Below are positions 8,104-15,101 of a stretch of DNA of 37,227 nt, in pieces. The DNA comes from Muribaculaceae bacterium. Lineage in GTDB: Bacteria > Bacteroidota > Bacteroidia > Bacteroidales > Muribaculaceae. The stretch spans positions 1 to 37,227 of the forward strand of contig JAIECF010000031.1 in assembly GCA_029068655.1 (NCBI GenBank), written 5' to 3'. How positions within the stretch are numbered: position 1 is the stretch's first letter; each line of letters starts with the position of its first letter. A model generated the notes under the pieces. That model saw nothing but the letters and a program-made list of their open reading frames with translations. It was not told the origin of the DNA and made no database searches. The position numbers were made by a program, and so were the translations under genes.

Positions 8104-9048
8104 TTAGCGTTCTGCCCGCATGGGATTGTTGAGGAAATCCTCATATGAGAGACGGATGCCGTCAGCAAGTTCTGTCTTATACGTCCAGCCAAGACGGGTA
8201 GCCTTGCTGACATCGAGCAGCTTGCGGGGGGTGCCGTTGGGGCGGGTAGTGTCCCAGAGGATTTTTCCCTTGTAGCCGACGATGGAGGCTACCAGTTCCG
8301 TAAGCTCCTTTATGGAGAGCTCCTTGCCCGTTCCGGCATTGACAGTCTCGTTTCCGCTGTAGTTGTTCATCAGGAAGACGCACAGGTTGGCCAGATCGTC
8401 GACATAGAGGAACTCGCGCAGCGGAGAGCCGTCGCCCCAGCAGGTTACTTCCGTAAGCCCCGCCTCCTTCGCCTCGTGAAACCGGCGTATGAGAGCCGGA
8501 AGCACGTGGGAGTGCTCGGGATGGTAGTTGTCGTTGGGCCCGTAGAGATTGGTCGGCATGACGGATATGTAGTCCGTTCCGTACTGTCGGTTGAGGTACT
8601 CGCAGTATTTGAGTCCAGATATCTTTGCCAGCGCGTATGCCTCGTTGGTCTTCTCGAGCTCGGAGGTCAGCAGGCATGACTCCGGCATCGGCTGGGGTGC
8701 CATGCGCGGATATATGCAGGAGCTTCCGAGGAACTCCAGCTTGCGGCATCCGTTTCGCCATGCGGCGTGTATGACGTTCATCTCGAGCATCATGTTGTCG
8801 TACATGAAGTCCGCCAGGTGCTCAGAGTTGGCGATGATACCGCCGACCTTCGCAGCCGCGAGGAAGACGTATTCCGGTTTTTCGGCCTCAAAGAAGTCGT
8901 TTACGGCCTGCTGGTCGATGAGATCGAGTTCCGCATGGGTTCTCGTTATGATGTTTGTGTAACCCTGGCGCTTCAGCTCGCGGACGATTGCGGAGCCAAC
9001 CATACCGCGGTGGCCCGCCACATATATTTTTGAATCTTTATCCATCAT
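8104..9048 (-). CDS. fcl: GDP-L-fucose synthase
   Basis: 314 residues, typical length. It is an extended SDR enzyme with NADP-binding [15 protein letters not shown] (11-25), the GSSCIYP segment (108-114) holding the catalytic Ser, and the YxxxK pair Tyr138/Lys142 in [10 protein letters not shown]. It performs 3,5-epimerisation and 4-reduction of GDP-4-keto-6-deoxy-mannose to GDP-L-fucose in the cytoplasm. It overlaps gmd by 4 bases (ATGA), so the two are translationally coupled and catalyse consecutive steps. In Bacteroidales GDP-fucose feeds capsule and glycoprotein fucosylation. Confidence 0.96.
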   Translation of the reverse strand: MMDKDSKIYVAGHRGMVGSAIVRELKRQGYTNIITRTHAELDLIDQQAVNDFFEAEKPEYVFLAAAKVGGIIANSEHLADFMYDNMMLEMNVIHAAWRNGCRKLEFLGSSCIYPRMAPQPMPESCLLTSELEKTNEAYALAKISGLKYCEYLNRQYGTDYISVMPTNLYGPNDNYHPEHSHVLPALIRRFHEAKEAGLTEVTCWGDGSPLREFLYVDDLANLCVFLMNNYSGNETVNAGTGKELSIKELTELVASIVGYKGKILWDTTRPNGTPRKLLDVSKATRLGWTYKTELADGIRLSYEDFLNNPMRAER

Positions 9049-10136
9049 TTTACGATTCCTTTCTCGAGGAACTCCGCAAGATTTGTTCGTACATGGTCGC
9101 CCGCGCGCTCTACCGCCACCTTCGCCATATCTGCGTCTACCATAAGATTGACAAGCTGCTCAAAAGATGTCTTTTTGGTAGGATCCCAGCCCAGTTTACG
9201 CTTTGCTTTGGATGGGTCACCCCATAGATTCACCACATCCGTCGGACGATAGAAATCCGGCGACACCTCTATCACCACTTTGCCTGTAGCTTTGTCGATG
9301 CCTTTTTCGTCGGCTCCTTCGCCAATGAATTTAAGCTCGATGCCGGCACGGCGGAAAGCGTACAGGCAGAATTCACGTACGGAATGCTGCTCTCCGGTAG
9401 CTATCACGAAGTCTTCAGGCTCAGGCTGCTGAAGTATGAGCCACATACATTCTACATAATCCTTGGCATATCCCCAGTCGCGGCGGGAAGAGAGATTGCC
9501 GAGATACAGTTTCTCCTGTTTCCCCTGTGCGATTCTTGCGGCGGCGAGCGATATCTTGCGGGTTACGAATGTCTCGCCCCGACGCTCGCTCTCATGGTTG
9601 AATAATATTCCCGAGCAGGCGTACATGCCGTAAGCCTCGCGGTATTCCTTCACAATCCAGAACCCATATAGTTTGGCTACGGCATATGGACTGTAGGGAT
9701 GGAATGGTGTATCCTCGTTTTGGGGCACCTCCACCACTTTTCCATAGAGTTCTGATGTAGACGCCTGATAGAATCGGCAGGTCTCGGTGAGACCGCACTG
9801 ACGTATGCCTTCGAGCAGTCGTAAGACGCCGGTGGCGTCTACGTTGGCTGTATACTCGGGAGAATCGAAACTGACCTGCACGTGGCTTTGTGCGGCCAGG
9901 TTGTAGACTTCGTCGGGACGCACGCTGCCGAGCACCTTGATTACCGACATCGAATCTGTGAGGTCGGCGTAGTGCAGGTGAAACTGCGGATGTCCTTCAA
10001 GATGGGCTATCCGTTCGCGGAAATCCACCGACGAGCGACGGATGGTTCCGTGTACGTCATATCCTTTCTCTATCAATAGTTCGGCAAGGTATGAGCCATC
10101 CTGGCCCGTAACGCCTGTGATCAGGGCTGTTTTCAT
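9045..10136 (-). CDS. gmd: GDP-mannose 4,6-dehydratase
   Basis: 363 residues, full length. Rossmann motif [15 protein letters not shown] (8-22), catalytic STSE (126-129) and YxxxK Tyr151/Lys155 in [13 protein letters not shown], plus family sequence [18 protein letters not shown]. It converts GDP-D-mannose to GDP-4-keto-6-deoxy-D-mannose, the first committed step to GDP-L-fucose, with fcl directly downstream (4-base overlap). The region just upstream of the ATG contains heptamers plus the same dispersed repeat that precedes the mscS-type gene. I found no canonical TAnnTTTG promoter upstream. Confidence 0.97.
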   Translation of the reverse strand: MKTALITGVTGQDGSYLAELLIEKGYDVHGTIRRSSVDFRERIAHLEGHPQFHLHYADLTDSMSVIKVLGSVRPDEVYNLAAQSHVQVSFDSPEYTANVDATGVLRLLEGIRQCGLTETCRFYQASTSELYGKVVEVPQNEDTPFHPYSPYAVAKLYGFWIVKEYREAYGMYACSGILFNHESERRGETFVTRKISLAAARIAQGKQEKLYLGNLSSRRDWGYAKDYVECMWLILQQPEPEDFVIATGEQHSVREFCLYAFRRAGIELKFIGEGADEKGIDKATGKVVIEVSPDFYRPTDVVNLWGDPSKAKRKLGWDPTKKTSFEQLVNLMVDADMAKVAVERAGDHVRTNLAEFLEKGIVK

Positions 10137-10140
10137 TTTT

Positions 10141-10180
10141 AGTCTTCAGTCTTTAGTCTTAAGAATGCGCACAAGCCGCT
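10141..10180 (-). repeat. Heptamer tract plus dispersed repeat, copy 2
   Basis: Immediately upstream of the gmd start codon. Heptamer-like TCTTCAG, TCTTTAG, TCTTAAG, then AATGCGCACAAGCCGCT. 10155-10180 matches 4264-4289 with a single G/C difference. Confidence 0.85.
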
Positions 10181-10233
10181 CAGGAAGAAGGCGTGCTTAC
10201 CACATTGTATTCTCATTCATACATATATAAACG

Positions 10234-10283
10234 TCAATTCTTTGGATTTATTGAGTGGATGAGTTGATGAGTCAAAGAATTGA
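10234..10283 (-). terminator. Large AT-rich hairpin after the DUF4249 gene
   Basis: Perfect 11-bp inverted arms TCAATTCTTTG (10234-10244) and CAAAGAATTGA (10273-10283) with a 28-base loop, 14 bases beyond the DUF4249 stop codon. It may terminate the TonB receptor/DUF4249 transcript, but the long loop and lack of a clear T-run make this uncertain. Confidence 0.4.
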
Positions 10284-10296
10284 ATGGCAGGTGATT

Positions 10297-11145
10297 TTAT
10301 TTGAATTCAGGGATACTGTCGGGGTGGAAAGTGACTGATCGCGATACCGGATCGGAGGCAAGAAAATAGCCGAGTACCCGACGGCCGGAAAATAAGAAAG
10401 GTCCGTTGCTGTCGTTCTGAAGAGCTTCCAGATAATCATGCATCTCGCGAGATATGGGTGTGACCATCACGGTCATTACATCGCCGTCATACAGGACCTC
10501 GTCGTCGTCTTCCTCTTCCGTGTCTTTACGGCTCGTCATTGTGAAGAAGGTATTGACGCCATCTGAGGCCGTACGGTCGTCCTGTTCCTGCCAGGAATAT
10601 ATCTCGCCGTTTCGGTATAGTTTCACCCAGTAGCAGTCGCCTGTATCTGCGGGGTTATCAAGATAACGGACCTGGAATACCGCCACCTTATCGTAGGGCA
10701 TGCTGATCCAGTTGAATTCAGCATCCACGATTTCCGTAGCCTCATACATCGTGGTCTCCATGGCATACTCGTTTCCGTCACGCACTACAGTCAGGCGATA
10801 GCGGTGGCCCGGAATGCCGGGAGTCGGATCGGTGAAGAAGCCCTCATCGTCAGTATACAGATTATATTCAACGTCATCCGTAAGGTCGGTGATGACAACG
10901 GATGCATCGGTAAGATAATTGCGATCCATCGGTTCGTCCATCGGCGTCGTAAGAGTGATTCCTATCTTCGATCCATCTGACGTCAATGTCCCTTCGATTA
11001 CAGTGAGAGGCTCGATGTCATGGTATTTGAAATCGAGATTCTTCTCACAGGAAGTTAATATAATGCATAGTGCACTGAGGAGAATGCATAATTCAGAATT
11101 CATAATGCATAATTCAAGACGACAGAAAAGCTTTTTGTAAATCAT
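10297..11145 (-). CDS. DUF4249 family lipoprotein partner of the TonB receptor
   Basis: 282 residues, typical of DUF4249. The export signal ends in the lipobox LTSC with Cys33. The mature start (EKNLDFKYHDIEPLTVIEGT) and the repeated YRLTV, VDAEFNW and YYWVKLYRNGE-like beta-sheet sequence fit the family. Such proteins are regularly encoded next to a TonB-dependent receptor and are presumed surface lipoproteins helping substrate capture; the ligand is unknown. It follows the receptor on the same strand after a 73-base gap filled by AACAATR heptamers. The hydrophobic core of the signal peptide is encoded by a degenerate heptamer tract (11057-11117), giving a repeating LCI pattern with a 7-residue period. 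Confidence 0.82.
   Translation of the reverse strand: MIYKKLFCRLELCIMNSELCILLSALCIILTSCEKNLDFKYHDIEPLTVIEGTLTSDGSKIGITLTTPMDEPMDRNYLTDASVVITDLTDDVEYNLYTDDEGFFTDPTPGIPGHRYRLTVVRDGNEYAMETTMYEATEIVDAEFNWISMPYDKVAVFQVRYLDNPADTGDCYWVKLYRNGEIYSWQEQDDRTASDGVNTFFTMTSRKDTEEEDDDEVLYDGDVMTVMVTPISREMHDYLEALQNDSNGPFLFSGRRVLGYFLASDPVSRSVTFHPDSIPEFK
11057..11117 (-). repeat. Heptamer tract encoding the DUF4249 signal peptide
   Basis: Minus strand heptamers TTATGCA, TTATGAA, TTCTGAA, TTATGCA, TTCTCCT, CAGTGCA, CTATGCA. In frame they encode a run of LCI-type heptapeptides (ELCIMNS, ELCILLS, ALCIILT) that forms the lipoprotein signal. Confidence 0.88.
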
Positions 11146-11169
11146 ATGAACCGTATGGCTTGAATATTA

Positions 11170-11211
11170 AACAATAAACAATGAACAATAAACAATGAAC
11201 AATAAACAATA
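11170..11211. repeat. AACAATR heptamer array
   Basis: Six perfect-length heptamers, AACAATA or AACAATG alternating, in the intergenic gap between the TonB receptor stop and the DUF4249 start. Confidence 0.95.
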
Positions 11212-11218
11212 AAACCGT

Positions 11219-13282
11219 CTAAAAGCTTAGGGTGTATGAGACTGATGGCACGAGTCCATACATGGCATACTGCACGGCCTGCGTGCCGGAAGGCTTATTG
11301 GGATCGTCGCGGAAATAGACTACATACGGATTGTAGCGGCAGTAGGCATTGTAGAGTCCGAATGCCCATTCGTAGGTGAATCGCGGTCCTTTGTGGATGT
11401 ATGTAGCCGAAAGGTCAAGCCGATGGGTGGGAGGTGCTGAGTATGCGTTACGTTTAGAGTAATAATAGCAGGTCTCTCCGGCAATTTCATATTTTACGTC
11501 CGGGACCGTCAGCGGTTGTCCCGAAAGGTATATCCATGATCCGGAGATATTCCACCGGTCGTTGATGCGGAAGATAGCGGTGACCGCTATGTCGTGGCGA
11601 CGGTCGTTGGATGCGTCATACCATCGCCCGTCATTGATACCTGGTATTCGGGTCTGGGTGTGGGAAAGGGTATATGCCACCCAGCCTGTGAGGCGACCGG
11701 CGCTCTTGCGCAACATAAGTTCCAGACCGTAGCTTCTCCCCTTGCCTCCAAGAATTATGTCTTCGAGCGCTATATCGGAGAATGAAGTCTTTCCGTCCTT
11801 GAAGTCGTAGACATTGTCGATGTCTCTGTAATACACTTCTGCCGACCAGTCGAAGGCACCGCTTTCCGTCATTCCTGCATAGCCTACAGCATACTGAAGT
11901 GCCTGTTCCGGCTTGACGATTGCTGAGGTCAGCGCGTATCGGTCGAAAGGAAATGATGTCGAAGAGGAGCGGATTGCGTGGAGATTCTGAGATGCCGAGC
12001 CTACTCCTGCCTTGATGTTATGGAGGTCGGATATGTTGTATTTGATGTTGACTCTCGGTTCGATGCCTAAATAATCCTTTGCCTGGAACTGGTTCGGTTT
12101 GTCATATGAGGATATGTAGCTGTGGAAGCAGGGCGCCGAAATCACGGATGTCACGTTGAGCCTGACTCCGGCCGTGAGATCGAACCGGCTGGCAAACCGT
12201 CCGTTATAGTCAACCCAGAATGCATTGTCTGCCAACGAGCGGATTTCCTTTTCAGTGATGTAGTTAAGTTTCCATTCCGCCGATTTGACCCGGAGCAGTT
12301 CGGAGCGGAAGCCGGCGTCGAGCGAGTGATTTTCCGCCGCCTGCCAGTGCATCTTCTCTGCCAGTGTATAGTTGTGGATATAGGTCCACATTGTCTGGTC
12401 AAGATCCATTATGTCCATCGACATTTTAGGCTCGAAGTGTGTGATGCTCCCCGTGGTGGTGAATGTAAGATGGTCGGAGGGGCGTGCGGTCCAGTTGATC
12501 GAGGCTCCGAGGTTGCCCCAGTAAAGACCCATCAGGTCTGCGACCGCCATGTTGTCGTGGCTGAGGAAGAAAGAGGCATCCACCAGATGGGACTGCGAGG
12601 GACGGAAACGTAGTTTCGCCGTTATGTCGTAGAAATTCATCACTGTGCTGCGGTATTGTGGCACCATCTTGAGGAATGCGTCGACATAGGAGCGACGTGC
12701 CGTCATGGCAAAGGAGAGTTTGTCTTTGACTATCGGACCTTCCGCCTTGAGTTTCGCGGCTAAGATACCGACAGTCAGTGAGCCATGGTAGGTCTGCATG
12801 TCGCCGGGCATGAGTGTAGTCTCGAGCACTGAAGAGGTAGCGTCGCCATATGAGGTAGGGAAGGGGCCTTTGAAGAGAGTTGCGGAGCCGAGTGCGTCAT
12901 CGTTGAATGTCGAGAATATGCCCATTACGTGGGAAGGGTTGTAGAGGGATATTCCGTCGAGCGACACGAGGTTCTGATATGCACTGCCGCCGCGCACCTC
13001 GAAGCCTCCGCCTCCGTCGCCCTCGCTGCGCACGCCGGGGAGCAGGGAAATAGACTTAATTATATCGTTTTCGCCGCCAAAAGAAGGAAGTCTGGAGAGT
13101 TGGCTCAGTTCCAGCCGTTCAGTTCCGATCCTGACATTTTCTATTCGCTGACGGGCTGAATTTCCAGTCACCGTCACCTCCTCCAGTCTATTTTCAGTTA
13201 TGGAGTCGGCCGGCGCGGAAGCGGCCATTGCCGCAGCCGGGCCCAAAGCCAGCATCGCAGATATAATCGTCTTCTTCACCAT
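11219..13282 (-). CDS. TonB-dependent outer-membrane receptor
   Basis: 687 residues. Signal peptide at 1-20 (MVKKTIISAMLALGPAAAMA), then a TonB-box-like LEEVTVTG, a plug domain (IIKSISLLPGVRSEGDGGGGF, FEVRGGSAYQNLVSLDGISL) and a long beta-barrel ending in an aromatic residue (SVSYTLSF). There is no N-terminal carboxypeptidase-like domain, unlike SusC proteins. The pairing with the downstream DUF4249 lipoprotein is a common Bacteroidetes arrangement. It would import an unknown ligand through the outer membrane using TonB-ExbBD energy. A -7 element lies 19 bases upstream of the ATG. It is divergent from the fimbrillin-like gene. Confidence 0.9.
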   Translation of the reverse strand: MVKKTIISAMLALGPAAAMAASAPADSITENRLEEVTVTGNSARQRIENVRIGTERLELSQLSRLPSFGGENDIIKSISLLPGVRSEGDGGGGFEVRGGSAYQNLVSLDGISLYNPSHVMGIFSTFNDDALGSATLFKGPFPTSYGDATSSVLETTLMPGDMQTYHGSLTVGILAAKLKAEGPIVKDKLSFAMTARRSYVDAFLKMVPQYRSTVMNFYDITAKLRFRPSQSHLVDASFFLSHDNMAVADLMGLYWGNLGASINWTARPSDHLTFTTTGSITHFEPKMSMDIMDLDQTMWTYIHNYTLAEKMHWQAAENHSLDAGFRSELLRVKSAEWKLNYITEKEIRSLADNAFWVDYNGRFASRFDLTAGVRLNVTSVISAPCFHSYISSYDKPNQFQAKDYLGIEPRVNIKYNISDLHNIKAGVGSASQNLHAIRSSSTSFPFDRYALTSAIVKPEQALQYAVGYAGMTESGAFDWSAEVYYRDIDNVYDFKDGKTSFSDIALEDIILGGKGRSYGLELMLRKSAGRLTGWVAYTLSHTQTRIPGINDGRWYDASNDRRHDIAVTAIFRINDRWNISGSWIYLSGQPLTVPDVKYEIAGETCYYYSKRNAYSAPPTHRLDLSATYIHKGPRFTYEWAFGLYNAYCRYNPYVVYFRDDPNKPSGTQAVQYAMYGLVPSVSYTLSF

Positions 13283-13301
13283 GCAAAAGATTTTGAGACT
13301 G

Positions 13302-13309
13302 CAAAGTTA
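13302..13309 (-). promoter_or_regulatory. -7 promoter element of the TonB receptor gene
   Basis: Minus strand TAACTTTG matches TAnnTTTG, 19 bases upstream of the ATG. No clear TTTG lies at the -33 distance. Confidence 0.55.
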
Positions 13310-13501
13310 CAATTTTTTCTTCGTATATTATCCCTATGTGGTAATTTTGATTCATGTATTTGCAATACAGAGTCTCACGCAGGGAGCGGTGGGGAGGTGG
13401 GAGCGCTTGGGCTGGAGTGGGGGTGACTGTACTAAGGAGACTGGGAAGCCTCCTACCCATAGATAGACAGCGCAACTCATGGGTCGGCGCAGCATATGGG
13501 A

Positions 13502-13521
13502 CGGCGGTTTCCTAACCGCCG
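13502..13521. repeat. Perfect 8-bp hairpin
   Basis: CGGCGGTT, loop TCCT, AACCGCCG. It is not followed by a T-run on either strand, so it is not an evident terminator. It may be a remnant of a dispersed palindromic repeat. Confidence 0.7.
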
Positions 13522-13725
13522 AGCGTTCTCTTGGGATTGTCCCGGTAATAAAATTCTGCAAGGGGTTTGTCGAAAGGTGAAAGGGAAATCAGATCCGCCC
13601 CCATTCTCTAATATTACCATCTGACTACGTACAACTTCCAACTACAAATTGTTGCAATCGTGCTTCATTCCGGTTGCATTTGTTGCATAGCTGTTGCAGG
13701 ATATTTCATAGTGATAAACAATCAG

Positions 13726-13828
13726 TTAAATGTGATTTTCAGGGCAGGAAAAAGCTTGTTTTTTCTGTTATAAAGGTATAAATTTGCAGAGCAAAACAGA
13801 GATCACAAGAAACAAAAATCACATTTAA
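13726..13828 (+). promoter_or_regulatory. Inverted-repeat-framed promoter of the fimbrillin-like gene
   Basis: A perfect 14-bp inverted repeat, TTAAATGTGATTTT at 13726-13739 and its complement at 13815-13828, encloses 75 bases. Inside lies a consensus promoter: TTG at 13756-13758, 20-base spacer, TAAATTTG at 13779-13786, pointing to the gene. The start codon is 12 bases beyond the right arm. The layout resembles invertible (phase-variable) promoters, but arms of 14 bp could also be a regulator binding site. Confidence 0.6.
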
Positions 13829-13840
13829 AACTTCCCGACT

Positions 13841-14854
13841 ATGAACCGCAACTCATTCGCAATCGCGTCCCTCTCCCTTCTCGCAATAGCATTCTCATCC
13901 TGCAGCGCAGACGAGGAACTCGACAACCTCTCCACCCCCGCCGCAGCAAGCGACGCCATCGTATTCCGCGTAGACAACGCCTCGGTAGAGCGCAGCGCCG
14001 GCGCCCGCGAGATCAGCACCCCGGTCACCGACTTCAAGGTATCGGCCATCGACGGCGGCAGCGAATACTTCGGCTCCCCCGTGAGCGTGTTCTCCACAGG
14101 CGGCTCATGGACCTCATCAGACAAGACCTACTGGCCCGCAGACCGCGCCCTGACATTCGTGGCCTTCGTGGATCAGAACCCATACGGAAACTCATTCGAG
14201 ATAACTGAAGGCACCGCCACCTTCACCGACTACGAGGTGCCGGCAAAGGTAGCCGACCAGACCGACCTCATGTACGCCGTTGCCAAGGACGTACGCAAGG
14301 AATCCTCCCGGGATGGCGTCAGCCTCCGCTTCCGCCACGCCCTGGCGCAGGTTAGCTTCACCGCCCAGAACAACAGCCCCGTCTATGAGAGCATCGAGAT
14401 CCTCTCGATCGAGCTCGGCGGCGTGAAGGGCAACGGCACCTACACTTTCCCGCAGACATCGACAAGCGCGAGCTCCAGAGGCGAGTGGACTATCGACTCC
14501 AATGCCGCCGACCGCTCCTACACCATCGACAACCCCGGCGTGACGCTCGGCTCATGCGGCTCCACCTGCAGCGGCGAGAAGGTAAGCGTAAGCGGCGCAT
14601 CCCGCTCCGAGGGCGACAACGTGATGTACATGATCCCCCAGGAGACAGGAGAGAACGCCTACATCAAGGTGAAGGCCCGCATGACGCTGAAGGACGTTCC
14701 GGGTGCAAGCTACGAGACAGAGGAGATCATCCCGGTAAGCGGCGAATGGCAGGAAGGAAAGAAATACAGCTACAACATCGCATGGAACGCCACTCCGATC
14801 ACCTTCGACGTGAAGGTATCCAACTTCCGCGAGGTAAGCGTTACGGCTGAGTGA
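13841..14854 (+). CDS. Fimbrillin-like surface lipoprotein
   Basis: 337 residues. Lipobox FSSC with Cys21, followed by acidic SADEELDN, which resembles the Bacteroidetes surface-export signal. Family sequence of Mfa-like/fimbrillin proteins is visible: a beta-rich first domain with SVFSTGGSWTSSDKTYWPAD and LTFVAFVDQN, then a second domain starting near VSLRFRHALAQVSFTAQNNS and ending in WNATPITFDVKVSNF. Such proteins are either fimbrial subunits or surface lipoproteins involved in adhesion. No partner anchor or minor-subunit genes are adjacent, so it stands alone. Codon use is strongly C/G-ending compared with the right end of the window. It has its own promoter between inverted repeats and a strong terminator after it. 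Confidence 0.82.
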   Translation: MNRNSFAIASLSLLAIAFSSCSADEELDNLSTPAAASDAIVFRVDNASVERSAGAREISTPVTDFKVSAIDGGSEYFGSPVSVFSTGGSWTSSDKTYWPADRALTFVAFVDQNPYGNSFEITEGTATFTDYEVPAKVADQTDLMYAVAKDVRKESSRDGVSLRFRHALAQVSFTAQNNSPVYESIEILSIELGGVKGNGTYTFPQTSTSASSRGEWTIDSNAADRSYTIDNPGVTLGSCGSTCSGEKVSVSGASRSEGDNVMYMIPQETGENAYIKVKARMTLKDVPGASYETEEIIPVSGEWQEGKKYSYNIAWNATPITFDVKVSNFREVSVTAE

Positions 14855-14857
14855 TTG

Positions 14858-14906
14858 ACGTTGGACGTTATACGTTGTACGTTGAGAGCTGAAAGTTGAC
14901 AGTTTG
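14858..14906. repeat. ACGTTNN heptamer tract
   Basis: Seven degenerate heptamers beginning four bases after the fimbrillin stop: ACGTTGG, ACGTTAT, ACGTTGT, ACGTTGA, GAGCTGA, AAGTTGA, CAGTTTG. Confidence 0.85.
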
Positions 14907-14959
14907 AAATGTGATATAAAGTTTGAAATGTGATATTAAAATAGATTAAATGTGATTTT
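14907..14959. repeat. AAATGTGAT repeats with a third copy of the promoter arm
   Basis: AAATGTGAT occurs at 14907-14915, 14926-14934 and 14948-14956. The last is part of a perfect TTAAATGTGATTTT (14946-14959), the same 14-mer as the arms around the upstream promoter. Confidence 0.85.
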
Positions 14960-14988
14960 TTATATAAATTGACTTACAAAGTTCTGCG

Positions 14989-15024
14989 GACGGCCGCCTG
15001 TGAAGGTAGCCGTCTTTTTCTTTT
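14989..15024 (+). terminator. Rho-independent terminator of the fimbrillin-like gene
   Basis: GACGGC (14989-14994) pairs with GCCGTC (15009-15014), with an inner GCCT/AGGT stem and a GTGA loop, followed by TTTTTCTTTT. Confidence 0.85.
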
Positions 15025-15053
15025 GTATATATCGGAAAAAAGAAGGGGGAAAT

Positions 15054-15084
15054 TTTGTGGTTTCGGATTAATGCGCTATATTTG
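15054..15084 (+). promoter_or_regulatory. Promoter of the TPR gene cluster
   Basis: TTTG at 15054-15057, 19-base spacer, TATATTTG at 15077-15084. The ATG at 15102 follows after 17 bases, giving a leader of about ten bases. Confidence 0.75.
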
Positions 15085-15101
15085 TGGGAAAATAGACGCA
15101 G

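Larger units (their letters stand above)
13283..13840. other. 558-base divergent intergenic region
   Basis: Between the TonB receptor and the fimbrillin-like gene. From the left: a receptor -7 element; a G-rich stretch (about 13379-13430); a hairpin at 13502-13521; an AT-rich stretch; then the fimbrillin promoter framed by inverted repeats. Open frames here (for example 13352-13561 minus) have no family resemblance and overlap the hairpin, so I do not call genes. Confidence 0.7.

Noticed and set aside
13352..13561. Open frame of 69 codons between the TonB receptor and the fimbrillin-like gene
   Set aside because: No domain, overlaps a hairpin and a G-rich region, and no promoter or start signal supports it.
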